A stretch of DNA of 64,000 nt from Filosporella fistucella. Lineage: Eukaryota; Ascomycota; Leotiomycetes; Helotiales. The translations under genes and the position numbers were made by a program. Below the pieces are notes generated by a model. It saw nothing but the letters and a program-made list of their open reading frames with translations, had not been told where the DNA came from and did no database searches. The DNA lies in assembly GCA_030077755.1 (NCBI GenBank), contig JAQJZZ010000010.1, forward strand, positions 4,898,001 to 4,962,000, written 5' to 3'. Positions within the stretch are counted from its first letter, which is position 1. Every line of letters starts with the position of its first letter. Positions 37,217-48,322 of this stretch are shown here, in pieces.

Positions 37217-39317
37217 TTTGAGAGGATGTACGGTAGTTGAAGGCTTGGAGGTGTGGAAATGGTGAGAATAGAGGTATGGCTGATTTTGTTTGGTGAGTGT
37301 GTACTGAGAGTGGGGTAGTTTTGAAGCGATATGCAGGGAGAGTGAGGTATTATTTTGAGTAGAGGGGAAGGAAGAATTTAAGGGTTATGAAATTCAACAA
37401 TGGGCAAATTATGCCATGATATAGGCAACCACTTGTTGTTTTGTGAGCTGATATCTATTGACAGGGCTTCATCGGTAGTGGTCATTCCGAGGACGTCAGC
37501 AATCTTATGAATGTCTGGTGTGCTAAATATTTTCTCTTCTACTTTTGACATCAAATATGCTTGGTATATTCATTACATATCATATATGTGGTCTTACTAC
37601 AATCTCGACATCTTCCTCTAACGCCAGCTGGATGTATATAATCACGTGACCACAATCATCTCTAATGTCCTCGTGACCAAAAGTTCTCCAGAACTTGAGA
37701 TAATGGGAGGCGGTGTATAAATGTTCAATTATGTTACTGAAGTTCTCAAATTATCTGATAGTTCTACAAGACATTTTTTATAATTAAATAGGTATAAGCT
37801 TATGTTACCCCTTGCAGATGTTGTCTGTAGCTCCATTAGGCTACTCTAGCCTTACATAGTCGGCAACATCTCGGCTTGAAACGCCTCATTTTGACCTCAC
37901 TCAATCCAAACATGCATTTCATTTCCTCACACAGCATTCGCACCATCCCCGAATCATTCACTATCAGCGTTTACCTTTCATGTCTGGCGGATATGAATCT
38001 AGGAAGCTGGTAAATATCATGCGATAAATATCAGCGCTCACAAGTCCATTCCGCCCTAAACATACGGTGGAATGTGCAGGTAACGGCATCTTGAAGGCGG
38101 TTGTAGTGACTGCTGTACATGCTTGCATGGCTTATCAATGGTGGCTACTTATTTGACTGATGGCTGATGTGCTCCGGGTTCGTGGCACGGCCGTAGCAAC
38201 GGTTTGGTTTTGAAACACCACGGTCGAAGGTTCACCCTCGAGGAGAAGGTGGGAAGACAGCAAGTCGATGACTCTGGGGGCTCTCTGATGCTCTACAGAC
38301 TTCCTGTTACCCCTCTATATTTCCGTTGCTTGAATTTGATTGCAGGATGTTGGATTTATCTCTATTTTCATTCCCGCAATGCTCCCTCTACCTCTGTTCT
38401 GATTTCATTAATTTTAAATCATTTCCTCTTCGCCCTCGCTGATTCTTTGTGCCACTGCGCCTGAAAATGTACTTGGAGGGTTGACGGGTTGCCGAGTTGC
38501 CGGCTATGGGTTTCGGCTGGATGATTTGGAATGATGGGTTGGACTTTTGCGGTGCTGCTGAAATATCTGGCTCTCACTCTTGTTATTCAACCACGGTCTG
38601 AGAGTGGAGTTTCATGGCCCAGATTCGATTCAAAAAGGCAGGTGGAGGTAGTAAGAGATTAGGAATTTACCTTTCAAGAAATGTCGTTCCGACGGAGATT
38701 AGTGTCTGTAATTAGGCTGGATCCTAAAGCAATATGGGCCCAGCAAATTCGAATTGAAAGCCTGTGAAGAAACTTATAGTTCTCAGTACAACCTTGCGCG
38801 TGACACAAGAATGAAAACACAGCACAGTAGACAGAGGGATTGACTTCCAAAAATGGACTAGTCTCGAACAAGCACTACGGACTTCGGTGCTCGTCAACCA
38901 ACTCCGTCTTGCAAATCCGGGGCGTCAACCTGGCCACAATTGCGCAGATTAATCACCCAACATTGCATTTGATACCCATTTGATTATACTCATTAGCTTC
39001 TCTCCAATGACAAACTATGCTCTATTAGATCGTTCTCAAATTGCTGTTGGAACAGGCAGGTATTGGAAAAGTTCGCCGAAGAACGAAGCCCCCATTCTTC
39101 TTCCCCACGCCCTTAGATTGATTCTTCCCTCTGAGATGGTGACTCTTTCTCTATCGTCACTTCTATATCACAAGAAAACACCCAGGCTCTGTTATATCCA
39201 CATTTTCTCATATGCGATATTTCGATAATTAAATTTCGAATCGCTTCGACTTTCGTCGTTGGCTTTCTTTCCCTCAATCACTAGCCTCAATATTCTAAAA
39301 TAATTGTTATCTACAAC
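37217..39317. other. 2.1-kb intergenic region
   Basis: AT-rich, no recognisable gene on either strand. A TCACGTGA palindrome lies at 37642-37649. The 39200-39317 part is presumably the leader of the aminotransferase-like gene. Confidence 0.4.
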
Positions 39318-40932
39318 ATGCTATCGAGCAGGGGCGCTATTGCAGCCGCAAGTCAAAATATACCATGGCGCTTTGCACCTGGTGGGAGCAACCGCTACGA
39401 CAATGCGTCAAACCCTTCAGGCGTGGTTTCTTTCGGCATGGCTGAGAATGTGGGTAGCATTTTTCTGTACTCATCGAATCTAATAGTATTAGGCTCTTGT
39501 CCACGACGAGCTCGAAAAATACGTTGCTGAAAATGTGAGTGCATCCATTCGCAGCTTCTATGTAAAGTCACTCCGGACCAACTCATAAGCAAGATCCGAA
39601 TCCCATCTCTGGCATTCACATACCGGTTTAGCACGATGGGAGGCACTCGCTTTCCCGCTGCTATGGCGAAACATATGGATGAATATTTCAAACCACACTC
39701 CCCTATCAAATCCGAGGATATCATCACAGCGGCAGGTCTAACAGCTATCCATGAAATGCTCGCGCAAAGTCTCGGCGATGTGGGAGATGGTCTTCTTGTA
39801 GCCCGGCCAATATATGGACGATTTGAGCTAGATTTTGGAAATACTGCGGGAATGCACATCGTGTATGCTAGTACAGAAGGCATAGATCCATTTTCCTCTG
39901 ATGTCGTAGAGAGGTATCAACGGGCTCTCGATGACTCGAATGCGAAAGGGGTGAGAATTAAAGCTCTATTGATTGTAAATCCACACAATCCTCTAGGTAA
40001 ATCTGTCCTGTACACTATTTTGGTTCACACTGAAACGATTTTTAGGTCGCTGTTATCCCGCTTCAACACTCGCGGAGATTATGAAATTCTGTCAGCAAAA
40101 TTCTATTCACATGATTAGCGATGAGGTATATGCCCTCTCAGTCTACGATACTGGATGCAAGGAAGCACCACTATTTACCTCAGTCCTCTCCTTAGATCCT
40201 ACCGGGTTGATAGACACAGGGAGACTACATGTCTTATATGGAATGAGTAAAGTGAGTAACCCCGAGCCATCCTAGCTTCACATGTTGCCTGTCCTCTGAC
40301 AATTGCTCAAGGATTTCGCTGCAGCTGGCCTCCGACTTGGATGTCTCATCAGTCAGAATACACTTTTGAAGAAAGCAGTTGCTGCCAATTCACGCTTTCA
40401 TGGTCCCTCAGGGATGTCTATCGCAATTGGGACCGCAATTCTAGAAGATCGTACATTTGTCAGATCATTCATTGAGCTCTGCCGGACTAGACTCACTGAG
40501 GCTCGAGCTTATACGACGGGAATTCTTGATGACTTTGGGATTCAGTATGCTAAATCTGGGTAATTGATCCGAATCTAATGCCCGAAGAACCAAATGCTAA
40601 TGTGGAGTATCAGAAACGCAGGCTTCTTTGTGTACATTGATCTAAGTCCTTGGCTTCCAGACAAGACAGCCAAGGGAGAAACCGAGGATCGACTCAGAGA
40701 ATATGCACTTGCACAGACTTTATTAGATAGAGGTGTGGGCTTGCACCCTTGTGAAGAGCACAATGAAAAACCTGGACATTTTAGACTAGTATTCAGTATT
40801 GAGCATGATAGCCTGAAAGAGGGTTTGAAAAGGTGAGAGTTTCTTTCTACTAGTTTTCAAATTTTGTGCATAGCTAATTGCTCCAGATTAACAAGTACAT
40901 TGGCTGAATTGCCAAGTACGAAGCAGAACTAA
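39318..40932 (+). CDS. ACC-synthase-like fold-type I PLP aminotransferase
   Basis: Class I/II aminotransferase of the 1-aminocyclopropane-1-carboxylate synthase-like group common in fungi; the substrate is unknown and true ethylene-precursor synthesis is not shown by sequence. Seven exons: 39318-39449, 39493-39534, 39594-39996, 40046-40251, 40312-40559, 40614-40832 and 40887-40932, giving 431 residues, all phases closing. Motifs are FTYRFSTMGGTRFPAAMAKHM near the N-terminus, VARPIYGRFELDF, NPHNPLG (Asn contacting PLP; exon junction inside), SDEVYALSVYD (Asp), and YGMSKDFAAAGLRLG with the Schiff-base lysine, joined across an intron. GHFRLVFS near the end holds the substrate-carboxylate arginine. 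Its long introns and mixed codons make simple frame finding miss the N-terminal half. Confidence 0.9.
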
Positions 40933-41219
40933 GATTCTGAACTTGTGCTGAAAGTGTTTGCTATGTAGCTTGCCGATAAATTTCAATAATACTACTCAGG
41001 CTTAAGAACGAATCTCATACCCTTTAGCGACATGGAATTCATGAGTAGAATTAATATAGAATCCGTTCTGCTATAAACGGGAGAATGAAATAAAGTTATC
41101 TCCGATTCTCAATCTTGTCTTTCCTAAAAGTTTACACTTCACAATCCAATTCACCTAGCTTACCCCTCGCTTTGCGTCCTGCAACGATCTCTTCATTCCC
41201 TCTTTTTTAAAGTTTATTG
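40933..41219. other. 3' flank of the aminotransferase-like gene
   Basis: 287 bp, AT-rich; nothing recognised. Confidence 0.3.
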
Positions 41220-41630
41220 CAAGACGGCGAGAGAGGGATAAGCAGTGAACTGTCAGATTGCGAGGAGCCGAGAGCCCAATAAAGCCCGCACGTCGACCCT
41301 CCACACCAAATCCGCCCGTCGGCGAGGATGGAGATGATGAACTACAAACACCAACCCGTCACAGAAGACGCCGTAAGGAATCAGAGCCTGAGGCAAAAGA
41401 GAACGGTAATGAAAACGGAGGTAGTGATGATGAAGAGGAGAGCGAAAACGAGGAAATGGAGAAGAGGACGAGGGCATTGAAGGAGGAAACGATGAAGACA
41501 GTGAAGGTAGGGGATCTGCTAGTGGGAACGGTGAAGATGAAAACCCTGCCAGTAGAAACAGTGGTCGCGAGGGAGGGACAAGGAGTGAATTGTCGTTCAC
41601 TCCTAGCTTTAACTTTACTTTTAGTCGTTG
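41220..41630 (+). pseudogene. Relic of an acidic, Ser/Glu-rich protein gene, frameshifted at least twice
   Basis: Protein-like composition continues across three reading frames. Frame A has ISSELSDCEEPR and stops near 41278. Frame B takes over (SPIKPARRPSTPNPPVGED, then TRHRRRRKESEPEAKENG and SDDEEESENEE) to about 41455. Frame C follows (NGEEDEGIEGGNDEDSEGRG to SELSFTPSFNFTFSR and a stop at about 41630). Each alternative frame reads as unlikely Lys/Val/Thr-rich noise or meets stops at the switch points. This is best explained as an eroded N-terminal copy of a nuclear, chromatin-type protein gene, or by sequencing errors in a purine-rich stretch. Parent family not identified. Confidence 0.4.
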
Positions 41631-41639
41631 AAACCACTT

Positions 41640-42847
41640 CCTTCGTCGTCTCTCGCCCGACAAGACTTGCCTATCTTCCTTATCTCGGCAAAAGCAACGT
41701 CGAATACGAATTCAAAAGTTCGATCTTATAGCTTGCTTCGATCCTTCCATATTCTATAGACCAACACATTATTCGAAGATTGTAGAGTATATGAATGTTG
41801 AGTAAGTATCAAGTTGTCTACCATTCAACCAAAATGTTTGCTATCCTCGAGATGGCCTCCTTTACGGATGATGAGTTCTGGCGATAAGTTGGAGGAACGC
41901 TTTGATACCCTAGCAATTGTAAACCTCTATAGCGGCTGCTAGGTATCTAGCTATATACTAACACCATATCGCCAGCTCAATGCCTCGCTCTGCTCTCGTA
42001 CTCTTATATTCGTATCACTGAGATTAAGCTCCTCTATAGATCATTAAGAGAGACTGTCGACATCCGACATTTAATTGAGAGTCCTGACGACAGTTCTACA
42101 ATAGTTCTTCCAAATTCTATTCGATAGCTGTCCGACAAACTCGTTGACAACTATGCTTGATGCTTCTCTTTGTTAATTATCTCCTGAAGTTTTCGTCGTT
42201 AGATGTACGACATTTCCTCGACTATTAGCGTTAAGAATAGTTGACGATAATCATATTTCGCTTCTTTGTAGATTCATTGTCCCTCAAGAGATCACTTGTC
42301 TTTTCATACTTGCTTGAACGATGTTTACTATATTCATTCTATTGGCGGATAAGTATTCGTACCCAACTAATAAGGAGTTAGGACTTCTAAAATAGCGGAT
42401 GTATCAAGCATGACTCTTACCAAACAGTAAGGCTATCAAGGTCATTACTTGACATCTCTATATATCAATAGATCAAAGTAGCTAGTGACTGTATAACAAG
42501 TAGACTCTGATTCAAGATACCTATACTCTTTCTAGTGGAGATAGTAAATTTCGCCTAAAAATAATGGACATTGAAGAAGCCCTCTTATTCTTTCAATATG
42601 ATTCCTCTAGACAAATGTCAAACAGGACTTGCAGAAGTTAAATCGAAGTTGATATCAAGGGGGTATTCTGGACCACATCACGTGCATGCAACCCTCCAGG
42701 TATCATCCCAATCGAGGGAAGTAGGGCGCCGTACTATTCCGAGAAACTTCACTTGCTCTCAAGCTTCAAATACGAGGATTTGAAAATCAGTTCTTTAACC
42801 GTCCATATTTCCAAGAAAATATTTAAGATCCCATCTCTCCAAACCCA
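41640..42847. other. AT-rich non-coding stretch, possible decayed repeat
   Basis: 1.2 kb of markedly AT-rich sequence dense in TA dinucleotides and stops in all frames, with no coding signal. It follows the frameshifted relic and precedes an FAD monooxygenase. It may be an old transposon mutated by RIP, but no terminal repeats were seen. Confidence 0.35.
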
Positions 42848-42865
42848 ATGTCACCTACGTCATGA
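42848..42865 (+). promoter_or_regulatory. Minimal uORF overlapping the start codon of the FAD monooxygenase
   Basis: ATG TCA CCT ACG TCA TGA: a five-codon uORF whose TGA overlaps the ATG of the main frame (cATGAc). This geometry is known to permit termination-reinitiation; whether the transcript starts upstream of 42848 is not known. Confidence 0.45.
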
Positions 42866-44010
42866 CCTTCCTCCCCTCATCCAAAGTCCACATCATCGGA
42901 GCAGGTCTCGCAGGATTAACACTCGCTCGAAGTCTCAGAAACAAAGGCATTCAAGTCACTATCTTTGAAAAAAATCCTTCGCCAGCTCGCCATACATATG
43001 GTATCTCTCTAGAACGACGAACATGCCAAGCTTTACTCAAAGTGCTTCGAATCGACGAAGCGACTTTCTGTCGACGAGTAGCTGTTGATGCATTTATAGG
43101 TGGAAGGGGTGTATTAATAGCAGAGAAGAATTCAAGATCGAGGAACGAGGATGGATTTCCATCTCCTTTTCGTGCTCATCGCGGGAGATTGGAGGCATTG
43201 TTGAGAGAAGACCTGGATGTGAAGTGGGGGTATGCCATTAATGGGATTTATATCAAGGATTCTCGACCAGAAATCAAATTCAAAGAAAGAGATGAAGTCG
43301 ACAGTACGGAAATAATCATCGATACATCAGGCGTTCATTCAGCCATTCGGAAAGAACTATTACCCTCAACCCCTCTCAACATCCTCCCCTACGTCGTCTT
43401 CCGTGGAACCCGCCGAATCGACACCGATACATTCAACAAGACATACAAACCCCATTTCTCAGAAGGAAACCTAATCTCAACAAGACAAAACGATATCCTT
43501 CTCCAAATCTCCATAAGCGATTATCGAGAAGACAATATTGTGGAAATAAGCTACATCTATTCCCGCCCGGCTCGACCCAATGATCCCCTCCACAAACCAC
43601 AGCGTGGATTAGAGGACTCAGTAAATATATCTGAAGCCTTTTATACAGAAGCATCTACCCTCCACAACTTACCTCAACCATTCGAAGATACATTACGTAC
43701 CTCTTCCATACGCAAAGATCTGATTCTCCATTGGTTGATGAGAGATCTTCTCATCCCATTAGAAAACCTGAAAGAGCTTTCTTCGAAAGGCGTAGTGCTA
43801 TTGGGAGATTCAGTACGTGCTACACCTATTATAGGAGGAAAGGGTGGGAACTATGCCATCATAGATGCGATTGAGCTATCTGAGTGTGTTTTGGGAGGGG
43901 AGAGTGTAGAGGAGTTTTATGAGAGGAATCATAGGAGGTGGGAGGGAGAGAGGGAGGAGTGTGAGAGGAGGTTGGAGGGGATGCATTTTGATGGAAGAGC
44001 AGCATTATGA
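42862..44010 (+). CDS. FAD-dependent monooxygenase, salicylate hydroxylase-like
   Basis: Group A flavoprotein hydroxylase, intronless, 382 residues, a usual length. The N-terminal Rossmann motif reads HIIGAGLAGLTLARSLRNKG with a terminal acidic residue at the end of strand beta-2 (IFEKNP). The arginine of the second FAD contact is in FRAHRGRLEALLRED. The DG-like motif is IIDTSGVHSAIRKEL (DTSG instead of the usual DGxxS, a deviation). The C-terminal FAD motif is VLLGDSVRATPIIGGKGGNYAIIDAIEL. The substrate is unknown. Coding-strand composition changes from C-rich around 43380-43700 to G-rich at 43870-43990. It lies between the PLP enzyme and RidA. Confidence 0.88.
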   Translation: MTFLPSSKVHIIGAGLAGLTLARSLRNKGIQVTIFEKNPSPARHTYGISLERRTCQALLKVLRIDEATFCRRVAVDAFIGGRGVLIAEKNSRSRNEDGFPSPFRAHRGRLEALLREDLDVKWGYAINGIYIKDSRPEIKFKERDEVDSTEIIIDTSGVHSAIRKELLPSTPLNILPYVVFRGTRRIDTDTFNKTYKPHFSEGNLISTRQNDILLQISISDYREDNIVEISYIYSRPARPNDPLHKPQRGLEDSVNISEAFYTEASTLHNLPQPFEDTLRTSSIRKDLILHWLMRDLLIPLENLKELSSKGVVLLGDSVRATPIIGGKGGNYAIIDAIELSECVLGGESVEEFYERNHRRWEGEREECERRLEGMHFDGRAAL

Positions 44011-44265
44011 TTTCAAATGTCTCTTGAAAAATAGAGAAATTGGGGGAAGAAGAGAAATACTAGTTGCTAAATGAGGGTTCAGTTAGACAGAGGGTTAGGT
44101 AGTTATGAAGAATGAAATCCACGTGACTCCCCTAACCTCCACTCTCGAAAAGTGGGATCCAGAACTATCTTCCCAATACGAATAACCTTCTTTCCACACT
44201 CCTCTCTTTATTTCTGCTATCCTCATTTCTAAATAAAATCAAATCAAAACAGAACATCTCACAAA

Positions 44266-45107
44266 ATGCCCTCCGAAATAAAAGCCATCCTCTGTCCCCA
44301 GGCCTGCGCCTTCCCACCGGGTCTCTTCCGTAAGTCCTTCTTCTCCTCTCATAAAATCTCCTATCCTACCTTAGATATCCTACTCTTAGTAAATAGAGAC
44401 ATAGATACTAACACCCCTCAGATCACGCAAAGATTCATAATGGTACTGTATATTGTGCTGGTGTAAGTGTTTCTTGATTCCCTTGCCTCACATCAAGATA
44501 TAAACTTGAAATTGTAATTTATATTTGTATTATATTGTTATATCCTATGTTTTATAATAGGGTCTAAGGATGTAGGGTTATATTTGAGATAATAGTTAAC
44601 AAGAAATAGCAAGTCGGCGCTAATACAGAAGGAAAACTCGTATCAGAAGACGTAAGAGAGCAGACTGAGAAGACATTTGAGAATATCAAGGCTATTTTGG
44701 AGAGCGCGGGGAGTGGATTAGATAGGTACATTTTTCGTCTTTTCTATACTGTACTATAATGTTGTTATTATAAGATTCATACCTTGAAGTAAGGATATGG
44801 AAAGGGAGGTTGGATTTAGGGAAGAGATGCGTTCATGTAAAGGACTATACTAATATTTATATAGGGTTTTGAAGGTAAATATCTATATGCCTGATGAAGC
44901 CGATTATGCGGGTATGAATAAGGTTTATAAGAAGGTTCGTACGGGTCTTTCTGTCATGTGTGGACGGAAAATGGGAAAAAGAAAGGAGGAGCTAATATCC
45001 AGATGTAGTTGATGCCAGATCCGAAACCACCTCGAGCATGCGTATTCGTGAAGGGGTTACCAGGAGGAGCAAAAGTGGAGATTGAATGTATTGCTGCTCA
45101 GAATTAA
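44266..45107 (+). CDS. RidA/YjgF/UK114-family enamine/imine deaminase
   Basis: Small trimeric enzyme that hydrolyses reactive 2-aminoacrylate and related enamines released by PLP enzymes and amino-acid oxidases. Exons are 44266-44329, 44422-44462, 44610-44725, 44865-44934 and 45009-45107, giving 129 residues, the standard size. Spliced motifs are NGTVYCAGQVGANTEGKLV, EQTEKTFENIKAILESAGS, KVNIYMPDEADYAGMNKVY, then PPRACVFVKGLPGGAKVEIECIA. The active-site arginine (PRACV) and glutamate (EIECIA) of the deaminase-competent RidA subgroup are both present. Because half the locus is intron, no single frame shows more than a fragment of it. The start is the first ATG before SEIKAILCP. Confidence 0.92.
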
Positions 45108-46243
45108 GGATGGACTATCTAGCTACACCAACAGCAAACCTTCCAAGCATTCTCAAATTCGTCTCCAAAGTGCTCTCCCCAAACGCTCATCATCTAACCT
45201 TCTCAACGTGTTCAGCAGCAACATGTTTCTCTCCCAAAGCCTCGGAAGCAGGATTTACCTTACTATCATCGCCTTACCGCCCTAAAGCACCAACGCCACA
45301 TCCTCCAGACTCGTGCCCATTGTCTTAGGAGACTGCTAATACACGACCGCTATCCACATATCACCAACCCAGTAATTGACACTGAGAATACCCAGCAAAG
45401 AGCCAGTAGGATGATGGAATTCTGTTCAGTATTAGCATATCTGCATATATTCTCCCCTCTGCCCCGTCCAACCAAAATAGTACCCTAAATTCCCAAGATC
45501 GAAACATCCATAACAGAAGCAATTTTCGAAGAAGCAACAGATGACAAATCAAAGAGAGAAAGACATACCTTTCTGCCACACAGTTAATTGCTGCACATAA
45601 TTATTAAACTCACATCATATCCCTGCACATACTCGCTCATAAGCGGTATAGAGATCAGAAAATTCAGCGTTCATCATCCGCGATGGTTTCATCAGTGCCC
45701 TGTTCATCCGTGGGCCTTGTGGTGCTAGTTACAACAGAGGCATCGACTTTGGTGGCGCGGAAGAGCATTGTAGAGAGGAATTAGGAGGAATTATGAGGGA
45801 CAGAGGGTGGGAGAGGAGTAGAGAACTAGTCTAGAGAGATGAGATGTTTATCTAGTGATAATATATACTTATAGTATAGAGTAAGAAGAAAAAGGACCTG
45901 GGGAAGCAGGGCCAATATTTCCCAATCCCCTTCCTTACTCACATGCATACATGCTACCGATCAAAGCCGGGGATAGCGGGGAGATCAAGCAAGCTTTGCG
46001 GGCAGATCCGTCTGGGGAAGCTTGGTCGGGGAAAAATGTGCCGATAAGCTTGGTGTTTTCTCTGCTGAGGGGTTGGGTGATTGGAGGGTAAATATGGAGG
46101 ACACATGTGATATTTTATAACATACCATACATAATTCACACTCAATTATTGATTTTATATTATTCTTTCCAAGGACAATAACTCGTCCTAGTAGCACGAC
46201 ATTATACCTTGCCATAAATCTACCCACCCCTATTCCCCTCACA
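45108..46243. other. 1.1-kb region without an assignable gene
   Basis: Contains protein-like patches but no convincing model. On the plus strand 45110-45330 reads LPSILKFVSKVLSPNAHHLT and similar, with no start of its own. On the minus strand 45769-45662 is a 34-residue ATG-to-stop frame (MLFRATKVDASVVTSTTRPT...). Splice-like GTATGT signals lie on the minus strand near 45565-45570. It could be a decayed or small multi-exon gene. Confidence 0.3.
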
Positions 46244-47854
46244 ATGTCCCTCCCCACCCCAACAATCTCCCACCTCTCTCAAGACCCCCCAAGAACCCAC
46301 CGAATAAACGCAAACTCCTTTCAACAAAACGCGCTTCTTACCTCTAATGGGTATCAATATACCGTATTCTACACCTCATGCGATGATCTCAAAGATGGGG
46401 CATGTTTTGTGAATATTGGGAGAAGGAAGGTAGGAAAAGTGTTGGGAGAGAATGAGTGGGAGATTGCGAGGTTGGAGGATTATAGACAGATTGTGGATGA
46501 TGGACATAATACTATTTCGCTGGGTGTTAGTGAGGGAGATGGGAGGGTGCATTTGGCGTTTGATCATCATTGTGATGTGTATGTTTTGAACTGCTCATCT
46601 TTACTCTACTCTCATCCCCTTCATGAGCAGGAATATTTCTAAGTAGCTTAATAGATTGAATTTTCGTATTTCAAAGCCTGGTGTTACGACAGATCCAAGC
46701 AATCATAAATGGGATTGGTCACTATTCAGCGAGACGATACATGGACTACCGGGTCTCGAGCCAAATGAGTTGATGAAGGAGATAACGTATCCGAGATTTT
46801 TAAGTGTAGGACAAGATTTGATTCTTGGATATCGGATTGGACAGTAAATAAGATTCCTCTTCTCCCCTCATATTTATCGAAGAACTTCCACTGACTCTAT
46901 ACTCAAAGAGCAGGATCTGGTTCTGATCTGCTATATCACTATTCTTCTCAAACACAAAAGTACACTTATCTAGGCCAGCCTCTCACCGGTATATCAAACA
47001 GCCCGTATATAAACGGCATCTCCCTCTCCTTGGTTTCCAATAAACCAAAACTGCATCTCTCCTGGTGCTACCGGAATGTCATTTCTATCCCCGCTTCTGT
47101 GGATGGAAATGCAAATACGCATAAACAACAAGCTGGACCCAATGGTCCAGAAAATAATTTCGATCTGCATTATGCATCTTCCGATAATCTGGGAGTGACG
47201 TGGAAAAACTCTGAAGGCGTCGTTGTCGCTAGACTGGATGGTGTTATCCAAAGAGCTCAATGTGAAACTGTGGCCGCTGAAAGGAAGGGGGATGGCGATG
47301 TGTCGACAACCATTCTACCAAGCACTATAACGCGAGTCTTCGAGATCCCAATGGGAAGTGGGATTTTGAATCAAGAAGGGCAATGTGCTGACGCCTTTGG
47401 TGGATTCTGGGTACTTAATCGGGAGAAAATGCAGGGGGAAGAAAGATGGATTGTTTATCACCGCGCGCTAGAAGGTATTATCCCAGATTGACTTGTAGAG
47501 TAAACGGAGTCACTAATATAGTATGAAGGAGCTTGGGCGAGAATATTAATAGAAAGCATCTCTCAACCAACAGAGACAGGTTCCAGAGGAAGTATCTGCG
47601 CTGATAGGAAAGGGAATACATATCTCCTTCTCCCAGGAAATTCAGACACAAGTCTAGAAATCATGAGGGCCGAGAGGGGAGTAGGAGATAGAGATGGGAG
47701 TTTTGTATCTGTGTGGAGGGGAGAAGGATATGATGGTGAGCCCTTGGTTGATGAGCAGATGTTGGCAGAACATGATATCTTGTCAGTTTTCACCAGGACG
47801 AGCGGGGATGAGAAAGGGGAGAGGAGTGTTGTGTTGGATTTTAATATTGGTTGA
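46244..47854 (+). CDS. BNR-repeat (BNR_4-like) beta-propeller protein
   Basis: Exons are 46244-46578, 46655-46843, 46909-47474 and 47529-47854 (introns of 76, 65 and 54 bp), giving 471 residues. The fold is judged from repeated propeller-like motifs: QIVDDGHNTISLGVSEGDGRVHLAFDHH, ITYPRFLSVGQDLILGYRIGQAGSGSDLLYHY, LHLSWCYRN, YASSDNLGVTWKNSEG and GSICADRKGNTYLLLPG. The Ser-x-Asp-x-Gly-x-Thr-Trp box in the fourth is a classic BNR/Asp-box. Proteins of this family in fungi are related to polysaccharide lyases or sialidase-like propellers, but the activity here is unknown. No secretion signal is seen at the N-terminus. Exon 1 switches from C-rich to G-rich within 150 bp. Confidence 0.82.
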
Positions 47855-48322
47855 GATGGAGGATTCTGAATATACCAGAACCCGTAGAATAGAAAGAGAT
47901 ATTTCTACAAAGTTGCACACGTTCAGATAGGCTGCTTCTACCATTTACTTGGTAGTTTGGGTACCACCGAATGTTCCTGCCGAAAATGGTTTCGACATCA
48001 CACTCAATTCACCTTGTCCCACCGACAACATATTTTAGGAGACAATCTTCAACTTCTAACAAAACAACGCTTTGAAAGATTGCATGAAAAGACAAGGTCC
48101 ACCTACTATACGTCCGGCAATTCTTATCACTCAATAACAATTTCCGAAAAGAGAAATCCGAGTGTACTATTGAGAATCATCGTCACGAGCATCCAAGTTT
48201 AGACAACAACAATCCAGAAATAAATACACAAGACGTATTTCTCACTCACTCACTCTCAATACTCTCGCCCACGACCAAAAAACCCCCAGCCTTTCATATC
48301 AAAACCAATTCCCCCCTAAAAA
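47855..48322. other. Intergenic region BNR gene/MND1
   Basis: 468 bp; the second half is C/A-rich leader-type sequence ending at the MND1 start. No gene seen. Confidence 0.35.
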
